Source: Phragmites australis (taxonomy: Eukaryota > Streptophyta > Magnoliopsida > Poales > Poaceae). From it: 64,000 bases of DNA. This document shows, one piece after another, positions 22,955 through 33,224 of the stretch (position 1 is the first letter of the stretch; each line of letters begins with the position of its first letter). The notes below the pieces were generated by a model, which was not told the origin of the DNA, ran no database searches, and was given only the letters and a program-made list of their open reading frames with translations. The position numbers and the translations under genes are program-made. The DNA is taken from NCBI RefSeq assembly GCF_958298935.1, contig NC_084933.1, forward strand, positions 4,571,001-4,635,000. The letters run 5' to 3'.

Positions 22955-25059
22955 TGTAACACCCTACTTTACAACTAAACATATTTTATTCGAATATGAA
23001 AAATTTCGGTAGTATTTCCTCTGTAGTTGCGATATAACTGACAACACAATTCACAGGCAGACAATATATGATATAATCAACGCAACCACAACATACTTCT
23101 ATCTACACCATATACAAGATTACTTCTTCAAATATAAAGCTTATTATAGCACAAACAACATACTACCCAAAAACATGGTTTTCAAACACAAGTTTAGATT
23201 ATCGATATTGTGATGAGGTGGTGCGTGCAACTACCAAGTTCCATCCCAAAAATGCACGTCAACAACCTAAGCGTCCTGTAAAAGATTTAACAGGGGTGAG
23301 ACAAGCTCAGCAAATAACGGCTATGAATAAATACATATCTCACCTGGTTAAGAGTATTTTAGAAACAACCATTTTTCTCACAATGGAAAGCCAAAACACA
23401 TGAGTTTAAAGAGAATATCTTTCCACTTGACGAAGTATTTGTCAAGAGAACAACAACGACAATCTCCAACATAGTATCTCACAAAATCATAGCATTTAAC
23501 TTCCAGGATTCTGCATTCTTCAAATATCATATAAATGTAAGAATGCTATGATGCAACTTCATTTGAGAGTTTTGCACTGGGCGATGTCAACCTCTCATGC
23601 AACTCCATGTACCAGTACGAGTCACGCACGATGGCAGTGACTGACCTTTATCACCATATGAAATGCATAAATGCATATGTATGCATGTGAATTAACGTCA
23701 ATTCTTATATTCTTCTTTTGATGACTCATGTTGAATAACATTGCAAATGATTCAGGTCACCACAACATATTCAAAATCGATATAAAAGACTGAATTTAAG
23801 TTCGATGGAATGTAATATCATCCATGCTCGGAATATATTAGACAATATTGAATACTTCAATTTTACTTGCAAAGAAGTAAGACATGAATATAAACATAGC
23901 ACTGAAGTCACCCCCATGTTGCTTGCCTTTTACCGAAGGCGATGAAGGAATTTCGCTTAGGTACGTCCAGAAGCACTACCACCTGCACAAGTACATTTTA
24001 GTACTAAACCACATCTGAAACACATATAACGAGAAGCGTCAAACCTACACCTGAAAACGTCGCATACACGTTATTATTTCAAAACACGTCGAACAGATAT
24101 TCAAATAGTATGATTCGATGTGACATCTCCATTTCATATCCGAATTAGATCTCTCTCTCTCTAATTAAACTTTGCTTAATTGAAGGAAATGGATATTCAA
24201 TTCAAATGTCACATCTATGCCTCAAACGACGGTTATTGTAAACGAATTAGATTATCGATTACATGATCGACGAGAATTGATTCGATTCAATCCAACCACA
24301 ACGTCTAGGAATTACCGAGGAATCACCTTCGATGGAATCGACGAGGAATCCAACAAAATTACGAAATTTCCAACTTCTCCACTTTTACCCTTTTTCTCCT
24401 TCTCTCCTTTTTCTTTTCTTTTCCTTCATTTCTTTTCTTTTCTCCTTTTCTTTTCTCTTTTTCTTTCTTTTCTTCTTTTGTTTTCTGTTTCTTTCTTTCC
24501 TGACTTCTTCTTCCTTGCTTCTTGCTTCTTTCTTCCTTGCTTGCTTCTTCTTTCTCACGGCGGCCAACACAGAGCAGGCGGCGACGGCGCGCACGGCGGC
24601 GTGACAAGCGCGGGAGTGACGCGCAAGCGTGTCGGCGAGCAGCACACGGCCGTGCGTAGCTCTGGCGGGCGACAGCCGGCGCAGGCGGTGGCGACGGACG
24701 CGGCGCGAAGACGGCGACGAGCGCGGCGTGGGGAGCTCGGCGCACGACGGGGGGAGAGAGAGAGCACACGTGAGAGGCTCTGGATGAATGCGAGAGGCTG
24801 GATGGATCGGGTTGAGGGCCGATCCATCCGGTCTTTATCCAATATTTTTTTATTTTTTTTTTAAATAACTAACGGTCTAGATTTATTGGGCTTGCTACGG
24901 GTCACAAAGTGCTTGGAACAGACGTGTAAATAGCAAAATGGGTTCGTCTCGACGAGATGAACACAACCACGGTTTCCGATTGTCCATATGAGCAACGGAT
25001 TTAGAAGTCAAATTTTGGTCAAATTCTCCTTTTCTTCTTTTTGAATATTCGGTATTACA
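22955..25059 (-). repeat. 5' LTR (element sense) of the Tekay-type element, 2105 bp
   Basis: This is the uninterrupted partner of 14530-18227, with TG and CA ends. It includes the pyrimidine-rich tract at 24380-24550. Long open frames through that tract (for example 24217-24864) are composition artefacts, not genes. Confidence 0.94.
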
Positions 25060-25229
25060 ACAGCTTTTCAAGAACCCCACCCAAAACACTCCAACGACAT
25101 CTAATATGAAACTGGAGAGAGTAACTTTTAAGGAGTAGTCATTCTTCGATGAAATTTGATGGAACCTTGAAATTATAATTGTTCATTTGCACTATTTTCA
25201 TGAAATTGTAATATATACATTTTAGGTAA

Positions 25230-25459
25230 TATTGGGGGAAAGGTCCAGGCCTGCAAAGAAGCTCATATATCAAAATAGCTCATGTAAATGCCTAAAAGCC
25301 TCTTATAATATTTGTACTCATCAAAAACTGGAAAGGAAGATTTACCTCTCCTCCCCCATCTATATAAAGGGGTGGAGGTTGATTCCAATCACCTCCACTC
25401 TTCTCTCCTGGCTCGGAATGAACCTTTTGACTACTGTATAGATAAAAATAGTTCCAATA
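25230..25459 (+). repeat. Left LTR, both ends mutated
   Basis: It starts TATTGGGGGAAAGG and ends GTTCCAATA. The right partner has TGTTGGGGGAAAGG and GTTCCAACA. So TG became TA and CA became TA in this copy. A TATA-like ctatataaagg lies at 25360-25370. Confidence 0.88.
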
Positions 25460-25479
25460 GTTAACGACGTCAGTGGGAA

Positions 25480-26420
25480 TCCGGTTCCGAAGAGAGCGAG
25501 TAGGCCTTCAGACCGCCACCTCGAGCGAGGCTTCGCTCACGGCCTTCGGACCAGACGGGCGTGTCAGCCTTCGGATGGGCTTTGCACGAGGGCCTTCGGC
25601 CAGCCGGGGCTCACGCCGCGCGCATGGGCCTTGCGGCCACGTGCTTCGGCCTTCAGGATCGGACTTCGCACACGCAACCGAGGTAAAAAGTCCCTTTTTA
25701 TTTCAAGTAAAATGTTTGTTGCTGATCGGGTTCAAACTGGTTTTGCACGCTGGACCTAGCTAGCGAGCCATCGGTTCTTTTCGTGCTGCATTCTATGGAG
25801 TAGACCCTTTCTAAGTTATCTGTCCATAGATGCTCGGGGCAGCCGACTGAGCAGGTGGTTAAGCCATGCTTCGCTTCACTTGGGTAAAAGCGTTTGGCTG
25901 CTTTGCTTGGCCTCTTGCACCTAACGTGCTTGACGTGCTTCGTTTGGCCACTTGGCTAGAGGTAATGACCACTTCCATTTACTCAGTCTACTTTTATTTT
26001 AGTGTACCATATTATATCTCTATATATTTTGACATGCTGCAGGCCTACCAGTCTATACAACATGTGGTTTGAAATATATACTCTTGCAAGAGTACAAGAA
26101 CAACCTTGGGTAAACAATTTTGCCCCTGATGCATATGATTGCACCGTTTAAGCATGCTTAAGTGGTTTTGGTGAGGCGACGTACGGAACATGCCCGTGAT
26201 TGTCAGATATCCCTGGAATGCTCCTACCGGGTGCGCTAGCCTCACAATTGTCAGGATCTAATTGCAAATGACCGAGCGGATAGGGAGTGTCCTCTATTTT
26301 GACAGTTCATACTAGTGGCTTCTCCTATCATACATTGTCATTAGTCTGCCTTTGTGCGCTGGTTAGTCTTGAGGTGTGCACGTGCCGAATGTGGTCATGT
26401 GTTAATTCCTCACTTGCAGT
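25480..26420. other. Non-coding leader of the short-LTR element, rich in ccttcgg words
   Basis: The stretch 25480-25700 repeats gccttcgg/cttcggcc at irregular spacing and is GC-rich. The remainder is plain and holds no supportable gene. Confidence 0.5.
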
Positions 26421-26440
26421 TCAGATTTTACTTGTCATAC

Positions 26441-26580
26441 GAGCGGCAGCCGAGCCGAGTGGCTCCTGGAAGCTGCCGTCGGGGGAGCGATCCGGTTTCG
26501 AGTCCCGGCGCTGCCCCCGGGCGCTTGTACAGTCTCTGTGCGACTGTGTGAGTGTGAGTCTCGATTCTGAAAAAAAAATA
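26441..26580 (+). mobile_element. tRNA-derived SINE
   Basis: The head has RNA polymerase III promoter boxes: an A-box-like gagccgagtggctcctgg and a B box ggtttcgagtcccgg. A tRNA-unrelated body follows with gtacagtctctgtgcgactg and gtgtgagtgtgagtctc, then a short A-rich tail (aaaaaaaaata). Possible imperfect target repeats are attttactt (26424-26432) and atttacagtt (26580-26589). It sits inside the short-LTR element, so it inserted later. Confidence 0.75.
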
Positions 26581-26639
26581 TTTACAGTTATATATCATTG
26601 TGTCATGTCGAAGTATCATTTGTAACATGCGTGTGATGA

Positions 26640-28080
26640 GGCATCCGTTTCTCGTGCGCGCACGTGATCAAATGTCGAAATATCCTCTTCTTCACGTGCA
26701 TTGCATCAATTTGTATATGCATGTGTTTCACATATATGCATAGATGTTTAATTTTCATTTGAATGTCGGCGGAGGCACCTACTTATGTGCGTGCGTTGCA
26801 GTCAAGCACCAAGACATTTGCTCTTCATACGCATTTGCATGCCCGAGTATTCGCTTTCGCTCGCCTGCATTTGTGTGTAACAAACTGCTACTCCATGCAT
26901 TGCTTGCATTATCTCAGTGCGTTGGAAATTTTATTCTTACATTCGTGCATATTTATGCCATGCACCAGTTTAATTCTTATATGCAATTTTTCCCTTTGCA
27001 CGGGGGACTTTGTTTCCACCATCAAGGCTTTAACCCTTCGCATAAGGTACTTCATTGTTACTTGCCAATATGTTTACTCTTCGCTTACGCACAATAAATA
27101 TGCATCGTGCCATTTATTCTTCGCTTGTTACCAAAGTGGCTATTTGTTTTGCGTGCTTGCATTGCATACGCGCCGAAGCAACTATTCTTACCCTCCACGT
27201 GTTCGAAGCAAGTGTTCTTCACGCATTGGCATTACATATGCATCAAATTATTTACCCTTCGCTCGTATGTCAAAGTATTTATTTTTCACGTATCGTGTTA
27301 TATTTGCATCTAAGCACGTGTTCTTCACGTGAATACCGAAGCATTATCTTCTGTGTACTCATTACATAAATGCATAGAAGCATTTGTTTCTTTTCATATG
27401 TAGGATATATACCCTTCGAATAAATGAATAAACGAATGAGAGTTCCTTATCAAAGTATTTATCTCCGCATACATGTATCGCATGTACCCTTTGCTTGTGT
27501 GTCAAACGTTAATTTTTCACGCGTTTGCATTACATTTGCATCGAAGGGCATATTTTTTTTGCATGAACGTCAAAGTATTTACCTTCTGTGGCTTTGCATG
27601 GTATAAATGAATCGAGTACTTGTTTGTGCCCTTCGCAAGTATATGAATGTTTTTATGCTCTGCTTGAGGGGCTATTTCTTCCTCCCATGTAGGTTTTTAC
27701 CCTTCGCATGATATAGCTCATTCTTACATGCTGAGGTGTTTACTCTTCGCATACCCGCATAACATATGCATCGAAGCCCTTATCTTCGCATAATTGCCGA
27801 AGTGCTCTTTGCGTTTGCATTACTTATATGCATTGAAGCGTTTGTTTTCGCATATGCAGGTCCTTACCCTTTGCTCGAGGGAATATTTATTCTTTATACA
27901 TAGGTTTTAACCTTTTCATGAGAGCTCTTATTGCTCATATACATGAATTTTTAATCTTCGAAGGATAGGGCTTATCCCTCATAGACTGAAGGCTTTGTTC
28001 TTCGTTGGTACATTATCATTATGCTAAAGCATTTACTCTTCAATTGTACTTTTTGCACATTTATTTAACGCATGCATAAA
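26640..28080. repeat. Degenerate array of ttcgcat/gcattacatatgcatcgaag words
   Basis: About 1.4 kb are built of loosely repeated 40-60 bp units. Each unit combines a word like gcattacatatgcatcgaagc with cttcgcatatg and tttacccttcgc. There is no fixed period and no credible coding frame, although several frames stay open by composition. Confidence 0.75.
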
Positions 28081-28089
28081 AGATAGGGG

Positions 28090-28480
28090 TTAAAAGTGCC
28101 TGCCCCCGCACCGAAGGCAAAAGAGACCTAAAGAAAAAGCCAAAGTGCTACTAGTCCTTAAAGCAAAGGCAGCGCACCTCTTGACTTAAAACAAAACATG
28201 GAGGCTAAGAGTGCCTACCCCCGCACAGAAGGCAAAAGAGACTTTTAGGAGGAAAAAGCCAAAGTGTTGATAATCCTTAAAGCACCTCTCGACTTAAAGC
28301 AAAAGACGGGGCTAAGAGTGCTTGCCCTCACACTGAAGGCAAAAGAGACCTTCAGGAAGAAAAAACTGAAGTACTGCTGGTCCTTAAAGCAAAGGCAGTG
28401 CACCTCTCGACTTAAAACTAAAGACGGGGGCTAAGAGAGCATGCCCCCGTACTGAAGACAAACCATGTCTTTGGATTACA
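28090..28480. repeat. Tandem array, units of 107-119 bp
   Basis: Units start near 28096, 28211, 28318 and 28437 with ag(a)gtgcctgcccccgcac. Each continues with gaaggcaaaagagacc, ggtccttaaagcaaaggcag and cacctctcgacttaaa. About 3.3 units are present. Confidence 0.9.
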
Positions 28481-28844
28481 TCAATGCATTTAAGTATTTA
28501 TTCTTCATGTGCATGCCTTGAAGCATTCATTAGTTATTACGTGTTTTTTGTTTCTGAAAAAGATGCGAAGCACATTGTGTCATGCAGGATAGCAAGTTGA
28601 AGTGCCGCTGGTCCTTAGGTAAAGGCAACTCACCAATTGGATTAAAAGGCGGACAAAGGCCCGCAAAAGAGGACTGGGCTGCTGCTCAGCTTCAGGTAAA
28701 GACAACGCTCCACTCGGACCTCAGACCATAAGTCTTAAAGACACGTCCCTTTGCGCTCCGTGGAGCCGAAGGTCCCTTCGTACACGGTCCACTACCGACC
28801 AACTTTGTCGATAATGGTTACTCCTTCGGCTATGTTGGCAGCTT

Positions 28845-29280
28845 CGGCATCGACTCAGGGAGTTGCTCTTCTCCTTCAGCTTCGACATCGACTCAGAGGG
28901 AGTCGTTCTTCGCCTTCAACTTCGGTATCGACTCAGAGGGAGTCGTTCTTCACATTCAGCTTTGGTGTCGACTTAGAGGGTGTTGTTCTTCACCTTCAGC
29001 TTTGGCATCGATCCAGAGATGGTCATTGTCACCTTCGCCTTTGACATCGACCAAGATGGGGTCGTCATCTCCTTTGTCTTCTACTACGTTGACGACACTC
29101 CAGATGGAGTCATCATCGTCCTCACCTTCGACATAGACTCAGGAAGGAGTGATCATCACCTTCGGCATCAGCATCGACTCAGAGGGAGTCATTCCTCACC
29201 TTCAACTTCAGCATCGACCCAGAGAGGGTCGTTGTCGCCTTCGCCTTTGACATCAACCTAGACGTTATCGAAATTGCCTT
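28845..29280. repeat. 40-bp tandem array (ttcgacatcgactcagaggg)
   Basis: The word agaggg in ctcagagggagtcgttctt recurs at 28895, 28935 and 28975, an exact 40-bp period. Decayed units run to about 29250. Because 40 is not a multiple of three, the array cannot encode a simple protein repeat in one frame. Confidence 0.88.
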
Positions 29281-29500
29281 CGGCTGCGATGACTATGCCT
29301 TCGTTGGCTCTGACTACATCGACCAAAGGGGCTTTAGCCATGATGCCTACGCCTCCATCGGCTCTGACTGTCGACTAGGGGGCTTGGACCACGACGACTA
29401 CACCTCCGTTGACTCTGACTATGTTGATCAGAGGGACTTCAGTCGCGATGACTACGCCTCTATCGACTTTGAAGTCGACCGGAGGAGGCTTCGACCGCGA
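29280..29500. repeat. About 53-bp tandem array (gatgactacgcctcc...gactctgac)
   Basis: Four decayed units of about 53 bp follow the 40-bp array. Each holds gatgactacgcct and ggctctgactac with cgacc...aggggcttt. No coding role is supported. Confidence 0.75.
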
Positions 29501-30083
29501 CAACATAGCCTTCATCAAGCTTGACCATGTTGACCACTCGAAAGTAGACGCCGACCACTGCTCCATCCATGATGACTTTGCCCACGTTGACTTTGACTAC
29601 GTCAACCATGTGGCATCCTTCACCACTCACGAACACCAGTCAAGAGGGGCTACGGAGGATACCTGGGTTAAAATCTCATCATGGGTCCCAAGAGTTTGGC
29701 CGGCGCATGTGAGCAGAGATGCGAAGACATCATTGACTTGGCGAGCCACGATAGCAGCCCTCACCAAAACCTACTTCGTCGAGGATGGAGAAGTACATTT
29801 GACTTCCGCTATGGAGGAACGCCTGCCGAAGCCTTAGCAACAACTTTCGCCAGAACCCCCCTTCGCCAAGCAGGACAAAGAGTAGTTATAATAGTATCTA
29901 GCTCTAGCAATCATGTAAAGAACCTACCGATGTACATGCTCTTTTCTCAATGCCATTTTTTCCCATTGGGTTTTTAGGATGGAGTTTTTAGCGAGACGTA
30001 CATAGCAATAATAAGTCTGAGCCTTTTCCTAGTTGTAGTTGTTCGTCTCGCTGTCTCATCGAAGCTTACAACTAAGGGGCTAC

Positions 30084-30328
30084 TGTTGGGGGAAAGGTCC
30101 AGACCTGCAAAGAAACTCATGTATCAAAGTAGCCCATGTAAAGGCTCAAGGGCTTCCTTGTAATATTTGTATTCCACCAAAGATTAGAGAGGAAGATTTA
30201 TCTCTTCTCCCCCACCTATATAAAGGACCCAAGAGGTCAAAGACAAGGGCTGATTCTGATAACCTTCACTCTTCTCTCTTTACCCGGAATGAACCCTTCG
30301 GCTACTATAGATGAAAATAGTTCCAACA
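30084..30328 (+). repeat. Right LTR of the short-LTR element
   Basis: It runs TGTTGGGGGAAAGG to GTTCCAACA and aligns with the left LTR. It carries an extra stretch (acccaagaggtcaaagac near 30227) that the left copy lacks. Confidence 0.9.
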
Positions 30329-30333
30329 TGTAA

Positions 30334-30829
30334 GAACGTGTATGCCAACTAGCAGAGTATGAGCAGAATTTTTTCAGATTGCTCTGAAAATTCTGCTCTC
30401 AATAAGCTGAAAATTCTGAAATTTTTTGCTCATACGCTGCAAAAGTGTTCTGAAAATTCTGCTCATACTCTGCAAAAGTATTGTAGCCATACTCTGCAAA
30501 ATTCTGCTCTCAATAGTATCTAAGGGGGAACTTGTTCGGTGTACACAAGTATGAGCAGCATGACAAGTCTGCTCTTGTTTTCAGCCAATTGCATGATCAG
30601 AAAATAAAACCTCTAGCTCTCAAGAAAATTGAACAAGTTGCATGCTTTGCTTCATCAAACTAGTCAACAAAAGCCTATGCTTACTTTGACCAGCAATCCT
30701 TCTTTCCTTCAGATGATGCTCTTATTTGTACAGAAATCAATATCACATTCAATTTTGAAGCAACCTTGAAATTGCACATAGTTCTTTACAATACAGACAT
30801 ACAACTTTTACATTACAACCATATTCATT
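30334..30829. repeat. Cluster of ctgaaaattctgctcata words; no gene
   Basis: Between 30350 and 30520 the words ctgaaaattctgctc, catactctgcaaaagt and gagcagaattttt recur in direct and inverted form. The remainder to 30829 is plain AT-rich sequence, perhaps a 3' untranslated region of the minus-strand exon that follows. Confidence 0.6.
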
Positions 30830-31020
30830 CTAACTAAAAGTATTGTAGCCAAATTGAGCCTTTGCGAACAGTTTGAGGTCCCCCAGTTTGCCATCATCTT
30901 TGCATACGCAGGCAATTTCTTCCTTCTGCATTTCATCACTTGTCGGAAGGCCCATCTTCGCTAAGCTGTCATCTTTGCTCTGCACCAAGCCAACATATTT
31001 GTGCAGTAAAACTGACAGCC
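30830..31020 (-). CDS. Terminal exon resembling a NudC/BOBBER-type C-terminal tail
   Basis: A minus-strand exon of about 63 codons ends at TAG (30830-30832). It begins after a convincing acceptor: branch-like ctaac, then 14 bases later tatag followed by GCTGTCAG. It contains LLHKYVGLVQSKDDSL and MGLPTSDEMQKEE, then LKLFAKAQF. The MGLPTSDEMQK text closely recalls the tail of NudC/BOBBER CS-domain co-chaperones. The usual following sequence (KKFMAQHPEMDFS) is only loosely matched. The CS domain itself is not in the window. It is probably a gene fragment or an unannotated host gene end. Confidence 0.45.
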
Positions 31021-31159
31021 TATATGCATCCATGTTAGTAAAGATTTGTGTAGTTTTATCACAGCCAACAAATACATACTTAAACCTATGTAGCTAGGTA
31101 TTTTCAGCATGTTCTTACTAAGAAAAATAGAGTACTGAATTGTTCTGATCAGGAGTTAC

Positions 31160-31577
31160 TTATGCAGCATTTGACTTGAATGTAGTGCTACTCTTTTTGC
31201 TCCATGTGCGCCTCATGTTCATCTCAACCTCCTCAGTACTAGTGTTAGAATGCCTCATGTGGATGGGAACAGCATGAGCAAATACGAAGAGTTTCACACC
31301 TATAAAGTTGATCACAAGAATTTTCAATAGTTAACATAGTGCCTAAATTATGATAAAAATATTACGACTGGCAATTAATTGCTTGGTCCAGAAGACAAAT
31401 GCAGTATATGCATACAGAATATTGCAATTCCAGGGCACTATCAATGCCAAACCAACGCTTCTTAAAATGATCTTTGGATCAAATAGGCAATGACTCATAC
31501 CATCCTTTCCAAGGTAGAATGGAAATGAGGAGTTTTCAATATCAGTAGAGACGAGAAAAGATTGGAATATTGCTCCA
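31160..31577 (-). CDS. Two spliced exons of an unrecognised gene
   Basis: Exon 31501-31577 and exon 31160-31299 (minus strand) join in phase across an intron with GT...AG ends (31300-31500). Together they read GAIFQSFLVSTDIENSSFPF, YLGKDG, VKLFVFAHAVPIHMRH, then a basic end MRRTWSKKSS...KSNAA before TAA at 31160-31162. No stop interrupts the roughly 70 codons. I do not recognise the family. They may belong to the same transcription unit as the exon at 31740-31925 upstream and the NudC-like exon downstream, but the in-frame TAA argues against a continuous protein. Confidence 0.5.
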
Positions 31578-31737
31578 CTAAAAATTAGTTATATATCAAA
31601 CCCAACAAGTACATATACCAGATATCCAAAATACCTTTTTCTCCTATTGGGAGATCTCAAGCACCTCTGCCCACAAGATCTGCAAGGAGAAATCAATTCC
31701 ATTTTCCAAACAGTATCAGCTAAAGCCCATCTCAAGC

Positions 31738-31925
31738 ACCTCTACCTACCCGACCAACTCTGTATGCATCTGCATCAGCCGAAGTTGCCACACGAATACC
31801 CCAGATGGATACAACTGATTTGATTTGCGATGGGATCAGGAAAAAGGACGAGATTATCCACCTGGTGCTTGCGATTTGGTCATCGGATGGGAGTGTACTC
31901 ATCGCCGCCGCGTGTAGCCGCCGCC
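31738..31925 (-). CDS. Possible first exon of the unrecognised minus-strand gene
   Basis: On the minus strand an ATG near 31910 (MSTLPSDDQIASTRWI) opens a frame through VVSIWGIRVATSADADAYRV to a possible donor cgg|gtaggt near 31742. The sequence before it (31900-32200) is CpG- and GC-rich, as many plant promoters and first exons are. The exon downstream on the strand (about 31640-31690) contains a stop in the frame needed, so the model is weak. Confidence 0.3.
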
Positions 31926-31929
31926 ATGG

Positions 31930-32547
31930 CCAAGTATCCAGTCCAAACGACCGCGGCGGGACCAAACGAAAACCTGCTACAAGGGAGGAAGAAGCGGCCA
32001 CCGGCGCCATAGATCTGCCGCACTGCACCACACACCGAGCTGCCGCGATGGAGCGCCACAGGCACGTCCCTCGCTGGACAGGTATCTTGAGGTTGGCTTG
32101 CTCTCGGCTCGCTCAAACTGCTGCGCTGGCTCGGCTAGTGCGTGGACGCGCCCGGGGTTGCTTTGAGATGCACACAGACGTGTATGTGGCGGGCATCCGG
32201 GGCATGCTGCACGAGGGGGGTTATGCAGCATGCCGGCATAGAATTTTTTCCGGCCTGTTCGTGTGCTATTTTGAGCCTGCTGCTGCACATCTTGATGATG
32301 CCTTTTGCTGCTGCTAGTAACTCGTATTAGACCTCTCTCTGTCTAGAAAAAATCTATCTTATTAGAGTCTTTGCTTTCATTTTGTCCATCCAAGTCCGTT
32401 GGACTATTTTCGAATTCGTCTTTGTCTTACGGGTCCACATATCCCTCATTAGTCAGCTATTTCCCTCCAAAATTTGTCTTTGCATGGTCAATCTATTTAT
32501 GTGGTTCTTGATGCAACTATAGTACTATACCATCTGTTGAGGATAGT
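31930..32547. other. GC-rich block then plain sequence; no gene
   Basis: 31930-32250 is CpG-rich, with several overlapping open frames caused by composition. 32340-32547 is AT-rich and featureless up to the Tat LTR. Confidence 0.45.
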
Positions 32548-33224
32548 TGTTAAGGACCTTGACGGCTCTTTGATTTCGTTAGTCTATGCCCATAGGCTCA
32601 CGCCTCTCGAAGGTCGTTTTCTGACTTTTAGGCTTCAGAGTAATCACCTCTCGGAGCCGTGACTCCTGAAGCCTCCATCTTCCGAAGCCATGCCTCCCCC
32701 GGAGCCCGTGTCTCCGGGACTCGGGCAGGCTTCCCGAAGGCTACGGGGTAAGCCATCGGGCCTCAAGAAAAATCTACCAGGAGAGGAACGTCGGTCATCC
32801 TTTGCCTGCAAGGATGTCATCGACATTAATTACCTAGGCTAGTGGGCGCCGTCCTGACACCCGGTACAATGGAGGTTATCCTGACACTCGTGACATCACA
32901 GCACCGGGCTGCAATTGGCGACCGGCTCATCCCTCTGGGTACAGGTTCCCTAATAGTTATTATGGTAGATATTTATCTTCTATAGAGGGTAAAAAATAGT
33001 TATCCAGGATAAGACCATGTAACTTGGTCAGATCCTGGATATTTTGCACGTAGCGGTAACTTGTACGCTAAGCTACACCCAACCCTATAAATAAGGGGCT
33101 ATGGTCATCTGAGCAAGAGGGTACACTCAACCCAGCATGGAGGAGCACAATCACAAGTCTTCCTGTGATACTCCTCCTAGTCTGGTCCATATTTTTACTA
33201 TCAATACATCTGTGGTGTTCCTTC

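Larger units (their letters stand above)
14530..25059 (-). mobile_element. Tekay/Del-like Ty3/gypsy retrotransposon, with nested solo LTR
   Basis: Two long LTRs bound an internal region read on the minus strand. The right copy (5' LTR in element sense) is 22955-25059. The left copy is 14530-18227 because a 1.6-kb solo LTR sits in it. The outer ends read TGTAACACCCTAC... and ...GGTATTACA on the plus strand. The flanks are atagc (14525-14529) and acagc (25060-25064), a 5-bp target-site duplication with one change. The primer site is ggctctgataccaa (22940-22953, reverse of the methionine tRNA type) and the PPT lies beside the left LTR. Pol order (RT end, RNase H, integrase, chromodomain-like end) is gypsy-type. 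Large parts of pol and gag are missing or unrecognisable. Confidence 0.92.
25230..30328 (+). mobile_element. Short-LTR non-coding (LARD/TRIM-like) retrotransposon
   Basis: Two similar LTRs (25230-25459 and 30084-30328) flank 4.6 kb with no pol or gag. Flanks ggtaa (25225-25229) and tgtaa (30329-30333) form a 5-bp duplication with one change. After the left LTR the text gacgtcagtgggaatcc resembles the grass primer-site phrase cgccgtctgtgggaa. Before the right LTR a PPT-like aaggggctac is present. Such elements move with enzymes of related autonomous elements. The interior is a series of repeat arrays plus a SINE. Confidence 0.85.

Noticed and set aside
24217..24864. Long open frame through the right Tekay LTR
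   Set aside because: It runs through a pyrimidine-rich tract and a GC-rich block inside an LTR, has no family motif, and the equivalent frame is broken in the partner LTR. It is a composition effect.
26763..27332. 189-codon open frame
   Set aside because: It lies in the degenerate repeat array of the non-coding short-LTR element, and all three frames on that strand stay open for long stretches.
26640..29500. CRISPR-like or other prokaryotic repeat array
   Set aside because: The repeats are tandem and imperfect without unique spacers, and the context is plant retrotransposon DNA.
28751..29837. Open frames over the 40-bp and 53-bp arrays
   Set aside because: The periods are not multiples of three and no domain is recognisable, so the repeats are not protein repeats.
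31805..32330. Plus-strand frame of 170 codons
   Set aside because: It overlaps the GC-rich block and minus-strand exon signals, and has no recognisable motif or splice support.
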